From positions 1 through 35,864 of the forward strand of contig URCY01000011.1 of NCBI GenBank assembly GCA_900546415.1: a stretch of 35,864 nucleotides of DNA, in the 5' to 3' direction. Of the stretch, positions 7,268-18,065 are shown one piece after another. The notes under the pieces are model-generated. The model was not told the origin of the DNA. It worked only from the letters and a program-made list of their open reading frames with translations, and did no database searches. The translations under genes and the position numbers were made by a program. How positions within the stretch are numbered: the first letter of the stretch is position 1; every line of letters starts with the position of its first letter. The DNA comes from an uncultured Eubacteriales bacterium. GTDB lineage: Bacteria; Bacillota; Clostridia; Oscillospirales; Oscillospiraceae.

Positions 7268-8443
7268 TTATGTTCCGGCTGCGCTCAGATAGGAGCGCAC
7301 GGTGCTCAGATTGGCATAGCGCGAGACATAATAGCGGTTGACGAGGAAGGGGTCGTCCGACGTGTTATACAGGCCGCCGACCATCTTGACACCGAAGGTG
7401 TAATACTTCCGCGCCAGCGTGAGGGTGTTGTTATCGTAGCGCCCGGTCGGATAGCAGAGCACATAGGGGATCTTGCCCGTGATGCGGGTCAGAATCTTCT
7501 TGCTCTCGCTGAACTCAAGCTCCTGCTCCTCGGCGCTCAGGGCGTTCAGGTCGGTATGGGAATTGGTGTGGCTCTGGATGGACACCAGCCCGGAATCCGA
7601 CATTTCGCGGATCTGGTCGGCCGTCAGCTTGTGGTTGCCGCCGATGTCGGCCGTGATGACGAACACCGTGGCCTTGATGTTGTATTTTTTCAGCAGGGGG
7701 AAGAGAATGGTGTAGTTGTCGTCATAGCCGTCGTCAAAGGTCAGCATGACCGGCTTGTCATAGTCCTGCAAATGCGCCAGATCCTCGAACCAGATCGGGT
7801 CGTAGCCGTTGTCGTTCAGGAAGCCGAACAGCTCCTCGAGCCGGTCGGGACGGGCAAACAGCTCCTCATAGCCCCAGCAGTCGTCGCCGACGGCGTGATA
7901 TTCCAGAATCGGCACGTTGACATCCGGGGTGATCTCAAAGCTGCGGGTGATGTAGGTCGTGCCGTCCTCGTCGTCGACCCAAGTCGGATAACCCAGTGTC
8001 GAGACGACCTGATCGAGCGGCAGATAGACCTCGCCGTCGACCACCGTGCGGAAGGTGCGCTGGCCGACCGTGACGGAGCTGCCGTCCTCGCTGACGGCGA
8101 TCGCGGGCGCTCCGCTCTCCGAGGCCGCGCCGCCGTCGTCCGCACCGGACGCCGCGAGGAAGTCCGTCGCGCGGACGACCGTCTCGCCCTCGCAGTCATA
8201 GGTCTCCAGCTCGACGCCGTCGAAGATCACGGCCTCGTCGCGCGCGGAAAGCTCCGGCTGCGGCTCGGTCGTCGTGGGCGGCTCGGTCTCCGGCTCGGTC
8301 GAGGGCGCAGTCGAGGCGGCGAGCGCCGTCTCGGGCGCGGTCGGCGCGGCGTCCTTCGGCTCGAGCACGCCGGTATAGAGCAGCACGCCGACGCCGACCA
8401 GCAGCACCAGAACCACGGATAAGATCCCGATCAGCTTCCTCAT
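7268..8443 (-). CDS. Secreted polysaccharide deacetylase with copper-amine-oxidase-like N-domain
   Basis: The 391-residue product has an N-terminal signal or anchor (MRKLIGILSVVLVLL), a Thr/Pro/Glu-rich linker, a region resembling the copper amine oxidase N-terminal fold (FRTVVDGEVYLPLDQVV...GTTYITR), and a NodB domain. NodB motifs are TFDDGYDDNY, SIQSHTNSHTDL (metal His pair) and CYPTGRYDN. It would remove acetyl groups from cell-wall or other glycans outside the cell. The start at 8443 has GGAGG 8 bases upstream and overlaps the nrdR stop by one base (TAATG). The frame is open further upstream only across nrdR. Confidence 0.85.
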   Translation of the reverse strand: MRKLIGILSVVLVLLVGVGVLLYTGVLEPKDAAPTAPETALAASTAPSTEPETEPPTTTEPQPELSARDEAVIFDGVELETYDCEGETVVRATDFLAASGADDGGAASESGAPAIAVSEDGSSVTVGQRTFRTVVDGEVYLPLDQVVSTLGYPTWVDDEDGTTYITRSFEITPDVNVPILEYHAVGDDCWGYEELFARPDRLEELFGFLNDNGYDPIWFEDLAHLQDYDKPVMLTFDDGYDDNYTILFPLLKKYNIKATVFVITADIGGNHKLTADQIREMSDSGLVSIQSHTNSHTDLNALSAEEQELEFSESKKILTRITGKIPYVLCYPTGRYDNNTLTLARKYYTFGVKMVGGLYNTSDDPFLVNRYYVSRYANLSTVRSYLSAAGT

Positions 8444-8898
8444 TATTTTTCCTCCAAGATCTTGTTCAGCTCGTGCATAAAGCTGTTGATGTCCTTGAAT
8501 TGACGGTAGACCGACGCGAAGCGCACATAGGCGACCTCGTCGAGCGGCTTCAGCCGATCCATGACCAGCTCGCCGATCTTCCCGGTGCTGACCTCGCGCT
8601 CCAGCGAGTTCTGCACGATCTGCTCGATCTCGGTGACGGCGGCCTCGAGATCGGCCATGCTGACCGGACGCTTCTCGCACGCGCGCACCATGCCGCGCAG
8701 GATCTTGTTGCGGTCGAACGGCTCGCGGCTGTTGTCCTTTTTCACGACCACGATCGGCAGACTCTCCACCGTTTCATAGGTGGTGAAGCGCTTCTGACAG
8801 GACAGGCATTCCCGACGCCGCCGGATGCTCGTCCCGTCTTCGGAGTGCCGCGAGTCGACGACCTTGCTTTCCGAATACCCACAATAAGGACATTTCAT
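8443..8898 (-). CDS. nrdR: Transcriptional repressor NrdR
   Basis: The 151-residue product starts MKCPYCGYSESKVVDSR, with a zinc ribbon (CPYC...CLSC) at residues 3-34, then an ATP-cone (IVVVKKDNSREPFDRNKILRG). NrdR represses ribonucleotide reductase genes in response to dATP/ATP. Length and architecture are canonical. GGAG lies 8 bases before the ATG at 8898. No ribonucleotide reductase gene is in the window, so this copy is away from its main target. Confidence 0.95.
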   Translation of the reverse strand: MKCPYCGYSESKVVDSRHSEDGTSIRRRRECLSCQKRFTTYETVESLPIVVVKKDNSREPFDRNKILRGMVRACEKRPVSMADLEAAVTEIEQIVQNSLEREVSTGKIGELVMDRLKPLDEVAYVRFASVYRQFKDINSFMHELNKILEEK

Positions 8899-8933
8899 GG
8901 TTTTCTCTCCTTTTGCCACAATATTATAGGCTT

Positions 8934-8962
8934 ATTATACCGAATTTTGTGTCAGTTGTCTA
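8934..8962 (-). promoter_or_regulatory. Promoter of the nrdR operon
   Basis: Minus strand: TAGACA (8962-8957), 17-base spacer, TATAAT (8939-8934). The MITE-like element starts 2 bases upstream of the -35. AT-rich ACAATAT and TTGTGT tracts nearby recall NrdR boxes but do not form a clear pair. Confidence 0.6.
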
Positions 8963-8964
8963 TA

Positions 8965-9126
8965 GGGAATCTCTGAATCAATCGACTTCTGCGACCGCCG
9001 GATATTTTTTGCCAATTCTTCCGGTCGAAAAGCTTGCAATACACAAAGTATTCCTGCGCTTTTCAACCCTTGACTTGACAAAAAATCTCTCGCCGTGCGC
9101 GCTCGTCGCTTGAATCAGAGCTTCCC
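8965..9126. mobile_element. MITE-like element with terminal inverted repeats
   Basis: The left end GGGAATCTCTGAATCAATCG (8965-8984) and the right end, read on the minus strand, GGGAAGCTCTGATTCAAGCG (9126-9107), agree in 17 of 20 bases and enclose 162 bp. No transposase fits. A minus-strand frame of about 51 codons (9133-8978) begins MIREALIQATSAHGERFF but has no good ribosome binding site. No target duplication was clear. Confidence 0.45.
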
Positions 9127-9200
9127 GGATCATTTTCACCGCTTCGCCGTGCTTGCTGCGCGCTTCGGCGCTTCCCAATCCGCCGCGCGGCCATGTACCC

Positions 9201-9479
9201 TCACACGCGCTCCAGCGCGTCCTCCACGACGTCGCGCAGCGTGCAGGGCGTGACGGTGTTGCGCGCGAGCTGCTCGGCAAGGGCGCGGATGCGCGCGGCC
9301 GAGGTCGTGATGTCGTAGACGGCGGAGCGTTCGTTCACGCCGCCGCAGCGCAGGCTGATCTCCAGCCCATAGCGATTGCGGCCGTCGATGCGGTCGCAGA
9401 GGATCCAATAACGCAGCTCGGCGTAGCGCCCGCCGGCCAGCCGCACGGACCGTGTGTCGGTCAATCTCCGTTCCAGCAT
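9201..9479 (-). CDS. DUF6514-like small protein
   Basis: The 92-residue product starts MLERRLTDTRSVRLAGGRYAELRYW and ends with YDITTS...PCTLRDVVEDALERV. The pattern D-I-T/S-T then HL/TL-x-DVVED is what I recall for the DUF6514 family of Clostridia, whose function is unknown. GGGAGG 8 bases before the ATG at 9479 decides the start. Confidence 0.65.
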   Translation of the reverse strand: MLERRLTDTRSVRLAGGRYAELRYWILCDRIDGRNRYGLEISLRCGGVNERSAVYDITTSAARIRALAEQLARNTVTPCTLRDVVEDALERV

Positions 9480-9612
9480 AAAAAATCCCTCCCAAGCTGA
9501 TTGAACCACAAAAAATGCGGGATTTCCACCTTTTTCGCTCAACAGAATTCGACAATCGCCGGAAAAAAGCGGAGGAAAAAATCACCTTTTTTCCAAAAAT
9601 TCCCGCCGAACG

Positions 9613-9646
9613 AAAAAAACAGCGTCCCGATTGTTTCGGGGCGCTG
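9613..9646 (-). terminator. Terminator of the tatD operon
   Basis: Minus strand: CAGCGCCCCGA, short loop, TCGGGACGCTG, then TTTTTTT. It lies 20 bases after the tatD stop. Confidence 0.85.
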
Positions 9647-9665
9647 TCGAAGCCTGTCGAACGAT

Positions 9666-10427
9666 TTATGGGATGCGGAAGAGGCGCTTGGCGTTCTCGG
9701 TCGTCGCCGTCTCGACCGTGCGCGGGTCAAGCCCCCTGATCGCGGCGATGCGGTCGGCCACGAGCGGCACAAGGCGGCTGTCGTTGCGATGCCCGCGGTG
9801 CGGCTCGGGCGCCATATAGGGGCAGTCCGTCTCGATCAGAATGCGGTCGAGCGGCAGAGCCGCGACGGCCTCGACCGCGCGGCGGGCGTTTTTGAAGGTC
9901 ACGACACCCGTGAAGCCCAGATACCAGCCGCGCTCGGCAAGCCAAAGCGCCATTTCCGCCGAGCCGGAGAAGCAGTGGAACACGCCGCACGCGTCGGGGT
10001 GCCGCCGGACGATGTCCATGGCGTCGCCGTGCGCCTCGCGCTCGTGGACGATGACCGGGAGCCTCAGCGCCTCGGCCAGCTCAAGCTGCTGCTCAAAGGC
10101 AATGATCTGCCGCGCACGCGGCACGTCCTCATAGTGATAATCCAGCCCGATCTCGCCGATGGCGCGCACACGCGGATCGGCGGCCAGCGCGCGGTAGCGG
10201 TCGAGCAGACGGCCGTCGACGGACGCCGCGTCGTCCGGGTGGCTGCCCACGGCGGCGTAAACGAAATCGTAGGCGTGCGCCAGCGCGACCGACCGCTCCG
10301 ACGAGGGCAGGTCGCAGCCGACGTTCATCAGCAGACCGACGCCGCGCCGGGGCAGGTCGGCGAAAATTTCGGCGCGGTCGGCGTCGAAGCGCCCGTCGTC
10401 CAGATGGGCATGGGAGTCAAAATACAT
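9666..10427 (-). CDS. tatD: TatD-family metal-dependent hydrolase (DNase)
   Basis: The 253-residue product has the TatD signatures: MYFDSHAHLDD (metal-binding HxH), GEIGLDYHYE, PVIVHER, FHCFSGS and LIETDCPYMAPEPHRG. TatD enzymes are 3'-5' exonucleases or deoxyribonucleases used in DNA repair or turnover. It starts 2 bases after the SbcC-like stop and is the last gene of the ymdB-sbcD-sbcC-tatD unit. Confidence 0.9.
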   Translation of the reverse strand: MYFDSHAHLDDGRFDADRAEIFADLPRRGVGLLMNVGCDLPSSERSVALAHAYDFVYAAVGSHPDDAASVDGRLLDRYRALAADPRVRAIGEIGLDYHYEDVPRARQIIAFEQQLELAEALRLPVIVHEREAHGDAMDIVRRHPDACGVFHCFSGSAEMALWLAERGWYLGFTGVVTFKNARRAVEAVAALPLDRILIETDCPYMAPEPHRGHRNDSRLVPLVADRIAAIRGLDPRTVETATTENAKRLFRIP

Positions 10428-10429
10428 GG

Positions 10430-12613
10430 TCAGGCGTCCCTTTCTTCAAAATTGCGGCAGGTGAAGAGGATGATCTGCCGCGTCCCGGCCTCCCGGCGCA
10501 GCAGCGCCAGCGCGGCGGCGGTGCGCGCATCGTCGAAATTCACGAGGGCGTCGTCGAGGATCAGCGGGGCATCCGGCGGCAGCAGACGGCGGCTCATTGC
10601 CAGCCGAAGCGCCAGATACATCTGGTCGGACGTGCCGCAGCTCATTGCGTTGGCGCGGTGCATGACCGTTCCACCGGCCTCGCGCACGGACAGGCTCATG
10701 TCCGGCTCGAGCAGCATGGCGGCGTATTTTCCGCCGGTCAGCTCCGCGAGGATCGTCCCGGCCTCCCGCGCGAGCTGCGGGGAGAACTGCGCGCGCAGCT
10801 CGTTGTCCGCCGTTTCGACGGCGCGCTGCGCCAGCTCGATCGCCGCAACGGCGGCGGTGTCGCGGGCGTTTTCCTCGGCAAGGCGGCCGATCTCGGCCTC
10901 CAGCTCGACGGCGTCGCCGAGCATCGAGCACGCGCCCGTGCTGTGCGACAGCTCGCGCTCCAGGCGCTCGAGCAGGGCGGCGGCATTGCGGCGCTCGTAG
11001 GCCAGCCTTGCCGTGTCGACCGGCTCGGCCGGAACCGCCGCGTCGGTCTGCGGCAGCTCGCCCAGCACCGCCCGCAGAGAGGCAAGCTGCGCCTTCAGAT
11101 GCTCCAGCGCGCGCTGCTCCGTGGCCAGGCGGCGGCGCGCTTGCAGGGCGTCGCCCAGCCACGTGCGGCAGTCGGCCGCGTCGGTATGCGCCGCCGGAAC
11201 ACGCTCGAGCACGGCGTCCAGCGCCGCCTGCGCCTGCGCGGCGCGGTCTGCCAGACGCTTGCGCTCCCGCTGCCGTTCGGCGCAGTCGGCCTCATAGGCG
11301 CGGCGGTCGGCGGCGAAGCGCTCGGCCAGGGTCACGGCCTGCGCGAGGTCGTCGACGCCGTATTTGTTCGGCAGCGCCGCAAGCCGTTCGAGGCGGCGGC
11401 GTTCATTTTGGGCTTCCCGGCTCTTTCTGACCAGTATCGCGGTCAAAAGTCCTGCCTCCAGCAGAACGCCGGTGAGCGGCGCGAGCAGCCGCGCAGCGGG
11501 CAGCAGGACGGCAGCCGCGACGGCCAGCACCGCAACGAGCGCCATGAGCGCATAGAGCGCGGCCGGCCTTTTCGGCGCGGTCTGCGCGGCAAGCGCCTCG
11601 GCGGCTTTCTGATCGGCGCGGACGGCCTGCACGGCCTCCTCGCCGCGCATCCCGGCGAAGCAGGCGGGCGCCTGCGGCTCGGGCGGGTCGGTGGCGGCAA
11701 AGGCGGCGTCCATCCGCGCGGTGCTCAGGCTGCGCTCCGCCGCGTCCAGCTCCCGCTGGAGCGCCTGCAGCGTCTCCTCCTCCGGAAGTCCCTCGGCGTC
11801 GGCGCGCAGACGGCCGCAGAGCGCCTCCTGCGCGTCCGCCTCGGCCTCCATCCGCACCAGACCGGCGCGTTTTTTTGCGGTCTCCGCCGCCTCGGCCTGC
11901 GCGGCCAGGGCGTCCAGCCGCGCCAGCTCCGCCGCAGCCTCCGCACGGCGCGCGGTCAGGCGGAAAATGTCGTTCTGAAGCGCGCGCAGCTCCGCAAGCT
12001 GCCGCTTTTTCTGATCCAGCTCGGCCGTCCGGCGCGGGATGCGCCCGGTGGACGTGCGCGCCAGACGGTTGTGCAGATTGTTCAGCTCCGCGAGCAGCTG
12101 CGTGGCCGACAGCCCCTCCTCCCCGGTGGAGACAAGCGCGTTCAGCCGCGCCTCGAGCGCGTCGTCCTTGCCGACGCCCAGCCCGAGCTGTCGGATGAAG
12201 GCGGTGCGCTCAAAGACCGAGCGCTCCACGCCGCAGAGCAGCAGCCCGCAGTTCTCGGCCGTCAGCTCCGGGATCGGCGCGCCGCTGTCCGTGTCATAGG
12301 CGCTGAACTGATTCAGCGGGGCGCGCTTGGAGCGCCGCTCGATCGTGATGCTCCGGCCGTTCCAGACCAGATCGATCGCGCCGGACATCGCGCTGCCGTC
12401 CCATGGCTTGTAGCGCTCCTTGTCAGGCAGGACGCCGCCGCTCTTGCGGCTCTGCTCGCGGGTGTTCACGCCGTAGAGCATCGCCAGCAGAAAGGCGCTC
12501 CACGTTGATTTGCCCGTCTCGTTGGGCAGACACAGCAGATTCATGCCCGGCCGCAGATCGAGCGTCGCGCCGCGCAGCTTGCCGAAATTCGCGCGCATTT
12601 GTCGGATGATCAC
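10430..12613 (-). CDS. SbcC/YhaN-like SMC-type ATPase
   Basis: The 727-residue product starts IIRQMRANFGKLRGATLDL and has a Walker A loop, LPNETGKSTWSAFLL (about residues 31-45). Long Ala/Glu/Arg-rich coiled coils follow, with a hydrophobic segment near the middle (LMALVAVLAVAAAVLLPAARL). The C-terminus has the ABC signature region MSCGTSDQMYLALRLAMS and Walker B LILDDALVNFDD. It should partner the SbcD-like nuclease. The start is a GTG at 12613 with GGGAGG 7 bases upstream, overlapping the sbcD stop as GTGA. A central membrane segment fits YhaN rather than SbcC. Confidence 0.8.
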   Translation of the reverse strand: MIIRQMRANFGKLRGATLDLRPGMNLLCLPNETGKSTWSAFLLAMLYGVNTREQSRKSGGVLPDKERYKPWDGSAMSGAIDLVWNGRSITIERRSKRAPLNQFSAYDTDSGAPIPELTAENCGLLLCGVERSVFERTAFIRQLGLGVGKDDALEARLNALVSTGEEGLSATQLLAELNNLHNRLARTSTGRIPRRTAELDQKKRQLAELRALQNDIFRLTARRAEAAAELARLDALAAQAEAAETAKKRAGLVRMEAEADAQEALCGRLRADAEGLPEEETLQALQRELDAAERSLSTARMDAAFAATDPPEPQAPACFAGMRGEEAVQAVRADQKAAEALAAQTAPKRPAALYALMALVAVLAVAAAVLLPAARLLAPLTGVLLEAGLLTAILVRKSREAQNERRRLERLAALPNKYGVDDLAQAVTLAERFAADRRAYEADCAERQRERKRLADRAAQAQAALDAVLERVPAAHTDAADCRTWLGDALQARRRLATEQRALEHLKAQLASLRAVLGELPQTDAAVPAEPVDTARLAYERRNAAALLERLERELSHSTGACSMLGDAVELEAEIGRLAEENARDTAAVAAIELAQRAVETADNELRAQFSPQLAREAGTILAELTGGKYAAMLLEPDMSLSVREAGGTVMHRANAMSCGTSDQMYLALRLAMSRRLLPPDAPLILDDALVNFDDARTAAALALLRREAGTRQIILFTCRNFEERDA

Positions 12614-13680
12614 AGCGCCACCTCCCGTCCGTCCATCAGAGCCGTCAGCAGGCGCGCGGCCTGCACGGCCGTCTCGCGGTCGCCGCCCTCGGCGGCGTCG
12701 CAGCGGGCCTTCAGCTCGCGCAGGCAGCGCCCGCGCAGCGTGTCCTCTCCGGCCTCCGCCCAGAGCGCCTTGCGCGGAACGGTGCGGTCGCGGACGGAGA
12801 GACTGAAAAATTCGCCGCCGAGCGCGTCCTCGAGCGCCGCGACGTCGACGCGGTCGGCCTCGCCGGTCAGCTCGATGCGGTAGCAATCGCCCGCGTGCTG
12901 CGGCGGCAGCGCCGCGCGGATGGCGGCCAGCGGATCGTCCCCGGCTGCGACGGACAGAATTTCATAGGTGCGCCCCGCGACGGGGACGAATTCCGTCCGC
13001 ACCTGCTTTTCCTCGATCGTGACGCGCAGCGCGCCCTTCGCGCCGCATTCGTCGAAGCCGCGCCCCATCAGGCAGCCCGGATAGGCGTAGGTCGTCGCCC
13101 CGGCGTGCCCAACCTGCATCGCGTGGACGTGGCCGAGCGCCAGATAGTCCAGCCCGCCGGCGGCGATCTCGTCGGTCGTGAGGGCGTTATAGGGCGAATT
13201 GGGCTGCAAATCGCCGTGCAGCACCATGACGTTCGTCACCGTCTCGTCCGCAACGTGAAAGTCCGTCAGCAGCGGCGGCATATCGGCGGCGGTGAAGCCC
13301 GCGCCGTAGACGTCGCAGTTCAGACGCGGCAGACGGACGCGGCGCAGCTCCGGCGTCGTGAAAATGTGCACATTTTCGCCCCAGCCTTCGGTGTCGTAGG
13401 GCGAGCCGGGGGCAAAATAGTCGTGGTTGCCGGGGGCGATGAAGATCTCGGCGTCCGTCGACGCGCAGAAGCGCCGCAGGGCGTCGAGCGTGTCGCGGTA
13501 GACGCGCGCGCCGTCGAAGAGATCGCCCGCCAGCAGCACGAGGTCGCAGTCTGCGGCAAGCTGCGCCAGCCGGTCGAGCGCGGCGCGCTGCTCGCGGCGG
13601 CGTTGGGCGGCCTGCGCGCCGGTCAGCGCCGCAAAGGCGGAGTCCAGATGCAGATCCGCCGCATGCAGGATTTTAATCAT
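12610..13680 (-). CDS. SbcD/YhaO-like DNA repair exonuclease
   Basis: The 356-residue product is a calcineurin-type phosphoesterase of the SbcD/Mre11/YhaO group. Motifs are ILHAADLHLD, LLAGDLFDG, APGNHDYF, VMVLHGD and LALGHVHAMQ, covering all metal ligands. It would form a nuclease complex with the overlapping ATPase to process DNA ends. It overlaps the ymdB-like gene by 8 bases. Confidence 0.85.
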   Translation of the reverse strand: MIKILHAADLHLDSAFAALTGAQAAQRRREQRAALDRLAQLAADCDLVLLAGDLFDGARVYRDTLDALRRFCASTDAEIFIAPGNHDYFAPGSPYDTEGWGENVHIFTTPELRRVRLPRLNCDVYGAGFTAADMPPLLTDFHVADETVTNVMVLHGDLQPNSPYNALTTDEIAAGGLDYLALGHVHAMQVGHAGATTYAYPGCLMGRGFDECGAKGALRVTIEEKQVRTEFVPVAGRTYEILSVAAGDDPLAAIRAALPPQHAGDCYRIELTGEADRVDVAALEDALGGEFFSLSVRDRTVPRKALWAEAGEDTLRGRCLRELKARCDAAEGGDRETAVQAARLLTALMDGREVAL

Positions 13681-14446
13681 GCTCCTTCACCCTCTCTACG
13701 CCGACGCAGCGGCCGCTCCGGTCGTCAACGGTGAAAATGCAGCCCTCGAGGCGGCACGGGCCGTCGGCCGGTTCATAGCGGCCGGTCAGGTCGCCGCGCA
13801 GCTTTTTGATCGAAAGCTCGGGCTTCACGCCCAGAATGCTCCGGCACGGGCCGGTCATGCCGAGGTCGGTGATGCGCCCGGTGCCGTTGGGCAAAATTTC
13901 CTCGTCGGCGGTCTGCACATGCGTGTGCGTGCCCCAGACGGCGCTCACGCGCCCGTCGAGCATCCACGCCATCGCCTGCTTCTCCGAGGTCGCCTCGGCG
14001 TGGATCTCCACGCAGATCAGCCGCGTTTGCAGGCGCGGCAGGATGCGCTCGACGAGCAGAAACGGGTTGTCCGGCGTGAAATCCATCCCGCAGCGGCCGA
14101 TCAGATTGACCACCGCGACGTCCCCGAAGGGCGTCTCGAACACGCCCCAGCCCTGACCGGGCTGCTGAGGCGGCTGATTGGCCGGACGCAGCAGCTCCGG
14201 CGTGCGGGCGATATAGGGCACGATCTCGCGGCGGTTGAAGGCGTGGTTGCCCAGCGTGATGACGTTCGCCCCGGCGGAAAAAATCGCCTCGGCCTGCTCC
14301 GGCGTGATGCCGACGAGCGAGGCGTTCTCGCCGTTGACGACGCAGAAATCGATCTCGCGCTGCCGCAGCAGCTTCGGCAGACGCCGGCGCAGAAATTGCA
14401 GCCCTCCGGCGGTCACGTCGCCGACGGCTAAGATCCTTCGTTCCAT
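13673..14446 (-). CDS. ymdB: YmdB-family metallophosphoesterase (TIGR00282 type)
   Basis: The 257-residue product has RILAVGDVTAGG, VVNGENAS, LGNHAFNRREIV, VEIHAEATSEKQAMAWMLDGRVSAVWGTHTHVQTAD and ITDLGMTGP, the characteristic order of YmdB phosphodiesterases that hydrolyse 2',3'-cyclic nucleotides. In the usual family these read GDIVGSPGR and SGNH(I/V)WD; here GDVTAGG and LGNHAFN replace them, a mild divergence at the first metal loop. The ATG at 14446 with AGGAGG 8 bases upstream is preferred to a GTG nine bases earlier. It is the first gene of the DNA-repair unit. Confidence 0.85.
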   Translation of the reverse strand: MERRILAVGDVTAGGLQFLRRRLPKLLRQREIDFCVVNGENASLVGITPEQAEAIFSAGANVITLGNHAFNRREIVPYIARTPELLRPANQPPQQPGQGWGVFETPFGDVAVVNLIGRCGMDFTPDNPFLLVERILPRLQTRLICVEIHAEATSEKQAMAWMLDGRVSAVWGTHTHVQTADEEILPNGTGRITDLGMTGPCRSILGVKPELSIKKLRGDLTGRYEPADGPCRLEGCIFTVDDRSGRCVGVERVKEHD

Positions 14447-14496
14447 GCGCTGCACCTCCTGAAATTCGTTCGGGCGGAGGCCCGGTTGTTTTCTCC

Positions 14497-14525
14497 ATTA
14501 TACCTGAAAAATCCCGGAAGTACAA
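14497..14525 (-). promoter_or_regulatory. Promoter of the ymdB-sbcDC-tatD unit
   Basis: Minus strand: TTGTAC (14525-14520), 17-base spacer, TATAAT (14502-14497), about 50 bases before the start. Confidence 0.7.
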
Positions 14526-14667
14526 CACCGGACGAAAAATTCCGCGAAATTGCAAGTTTTCCTGCATGAGCTTGCAAAAAGTGGGAAACGCTTGATTTTA
14601 AAGGGGGAAAACGCCGCCTGCCGCCCGGAATTCCGCAAAAAAATTTCGGTTTTCCGGCGGAAAATAT

Positions 14668-14696
14668 TTGCAAAACGGCGCAAGATATGCTATACT
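14668..14696 (+). promoter_or_regulatory. Promoter of ppdK
   Basis: TTGCAA, 17-base spacer ending in TGC, TATACT: a near-consensus extended -10 promoter giving an 80-base leader. The rest of the 336-base gap between ymdB and ppdK holds only this and the opposing promoter. Confidence 0.7.
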
Positions 14697-14782
14697 CTAC
14701 GCGCAGTGAAAATCAAAAAAGAAAAGAGCGGGGCGGATGAGCTTTTGCCGTCTCGACACATTTAAGGGGGTTAAATCTTACT

Positions 14783-17422
<2,640 letters not shown>

Positions 17423-17465
17423 GAATTCAACGCCCACGGCGTGAAAATCATCCAATAGCAAATAC

Positions 17466-17507
17466 GGCCACACAGGTTTCAAAAACCTGTGTGGCCGTTC
17501 TTTTTTG
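17466..17507 (+). terminator. Terminator of ppdK
   Basis: CGGCCACACAGGTTT, loop CAAA, AACCTGTGTGGCCG, then TTCTTTTTT. Confidence 0.92.
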
Positions 17508-17536
17508 CCTGTTTGATAACGAAATAAGTTGAATTT

Positions 17537-17573
17537 TGCCTCTGTTTCTGATAATGGAAACAGAGGCATTTTT
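17537..17573. terminator. Second terminator-like hairpin at the chromosome/mobile border
   Basis: TGCCTCTGTTTC, loop, GGAAACAGAGGCA, then TTTTT. Base composition changes sharply just after it, so the left border of the mobile region is probably at about 17575-17610. Confidence 0.65.
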
Positions 17574-17645
17574 GCTGTTCAGAGAAAATTTTTAATTTTT
17601 AAAAAAAGGGGGTCTGGAAATGGCCATTCTCGCTGCCTACCTATT

Positions 17646-18024
17646 GAGGGACAAAACAAACGCCCTCGTGGACCTTGAAAACCGAATACACATTCAACAG
17701 GTACATTCCTGATCGGGGGCGAAAGCTCCAGCCGGATGAAGGTGCGCCACGAACTTCCTGCCCACAAGGGTTATCACGGAAAGCAAGGTTGGTAGCGATT
17801 CCGAACCATTCTGAAATATCCGCTTGCTACGGATAAGGCGATGAAACGATTCAGGGACAATGATACTTCCCTATGGGGCTGGCGGAGTACCCGGCAGAGG
17901 TGAGATTCCTATGAGTTCGGTCAGCAGCCGAACGCCTGTTGATTTCCTTTTACGCATTTGGGGGATGAGATCGAGTTAAATGCGACCACCAAAGCACAGG
18001 ACTCCGCTTCCTGTGTTTTGGTGG
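17646..18024 (+). ncRNA. Candidate structured RNA upstream of parA
   Basis: This region has no credible gene; a 30-codon frame from ATG 17620 ends at about 17712. It does hold a series of perfect hairpins: GAGGG/CCCTC (17646-17667), GGGGC-GAAA-GCTCC with a GNRA loop (about 17715-17729), TATCCG/CGGATA (17817-17835), AGGGA/TCCCT (17853-17872), GTTCGG/CCGAAC (17915-17933), CGCATTT/AAATGCG (17953-17984), and a 15-pair stem between 17985-18000 and 18010-18024. It matches no riboswitch, tmRNA, RNase P RNA or group II intron core I know. It could instead be a replication or transfer origin acting as single-stranded DNA. Confidence 0.4.
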
Positions 18025-18065
18025 ATCAAGCGATCCAAATCTAATAAGAAGGAGGAAAAGCGAAA

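Noticed and set aside
10658..12508. Long + strand frame opposite the SbcC-like gene
   Set aside because: No start signal, Arg/Leu/Gly-rich composition, and the opposite strand has clear ATPase motifs.
17610..17960. Group II intron, RNase P RNA, tmRNA, cobalamin riboswitch or T-box
   Set aside because: None of the conserved cores (domain V, P4, tRNA-like ends, B12 box, T-box sequence) could be found, although hairpins abound.
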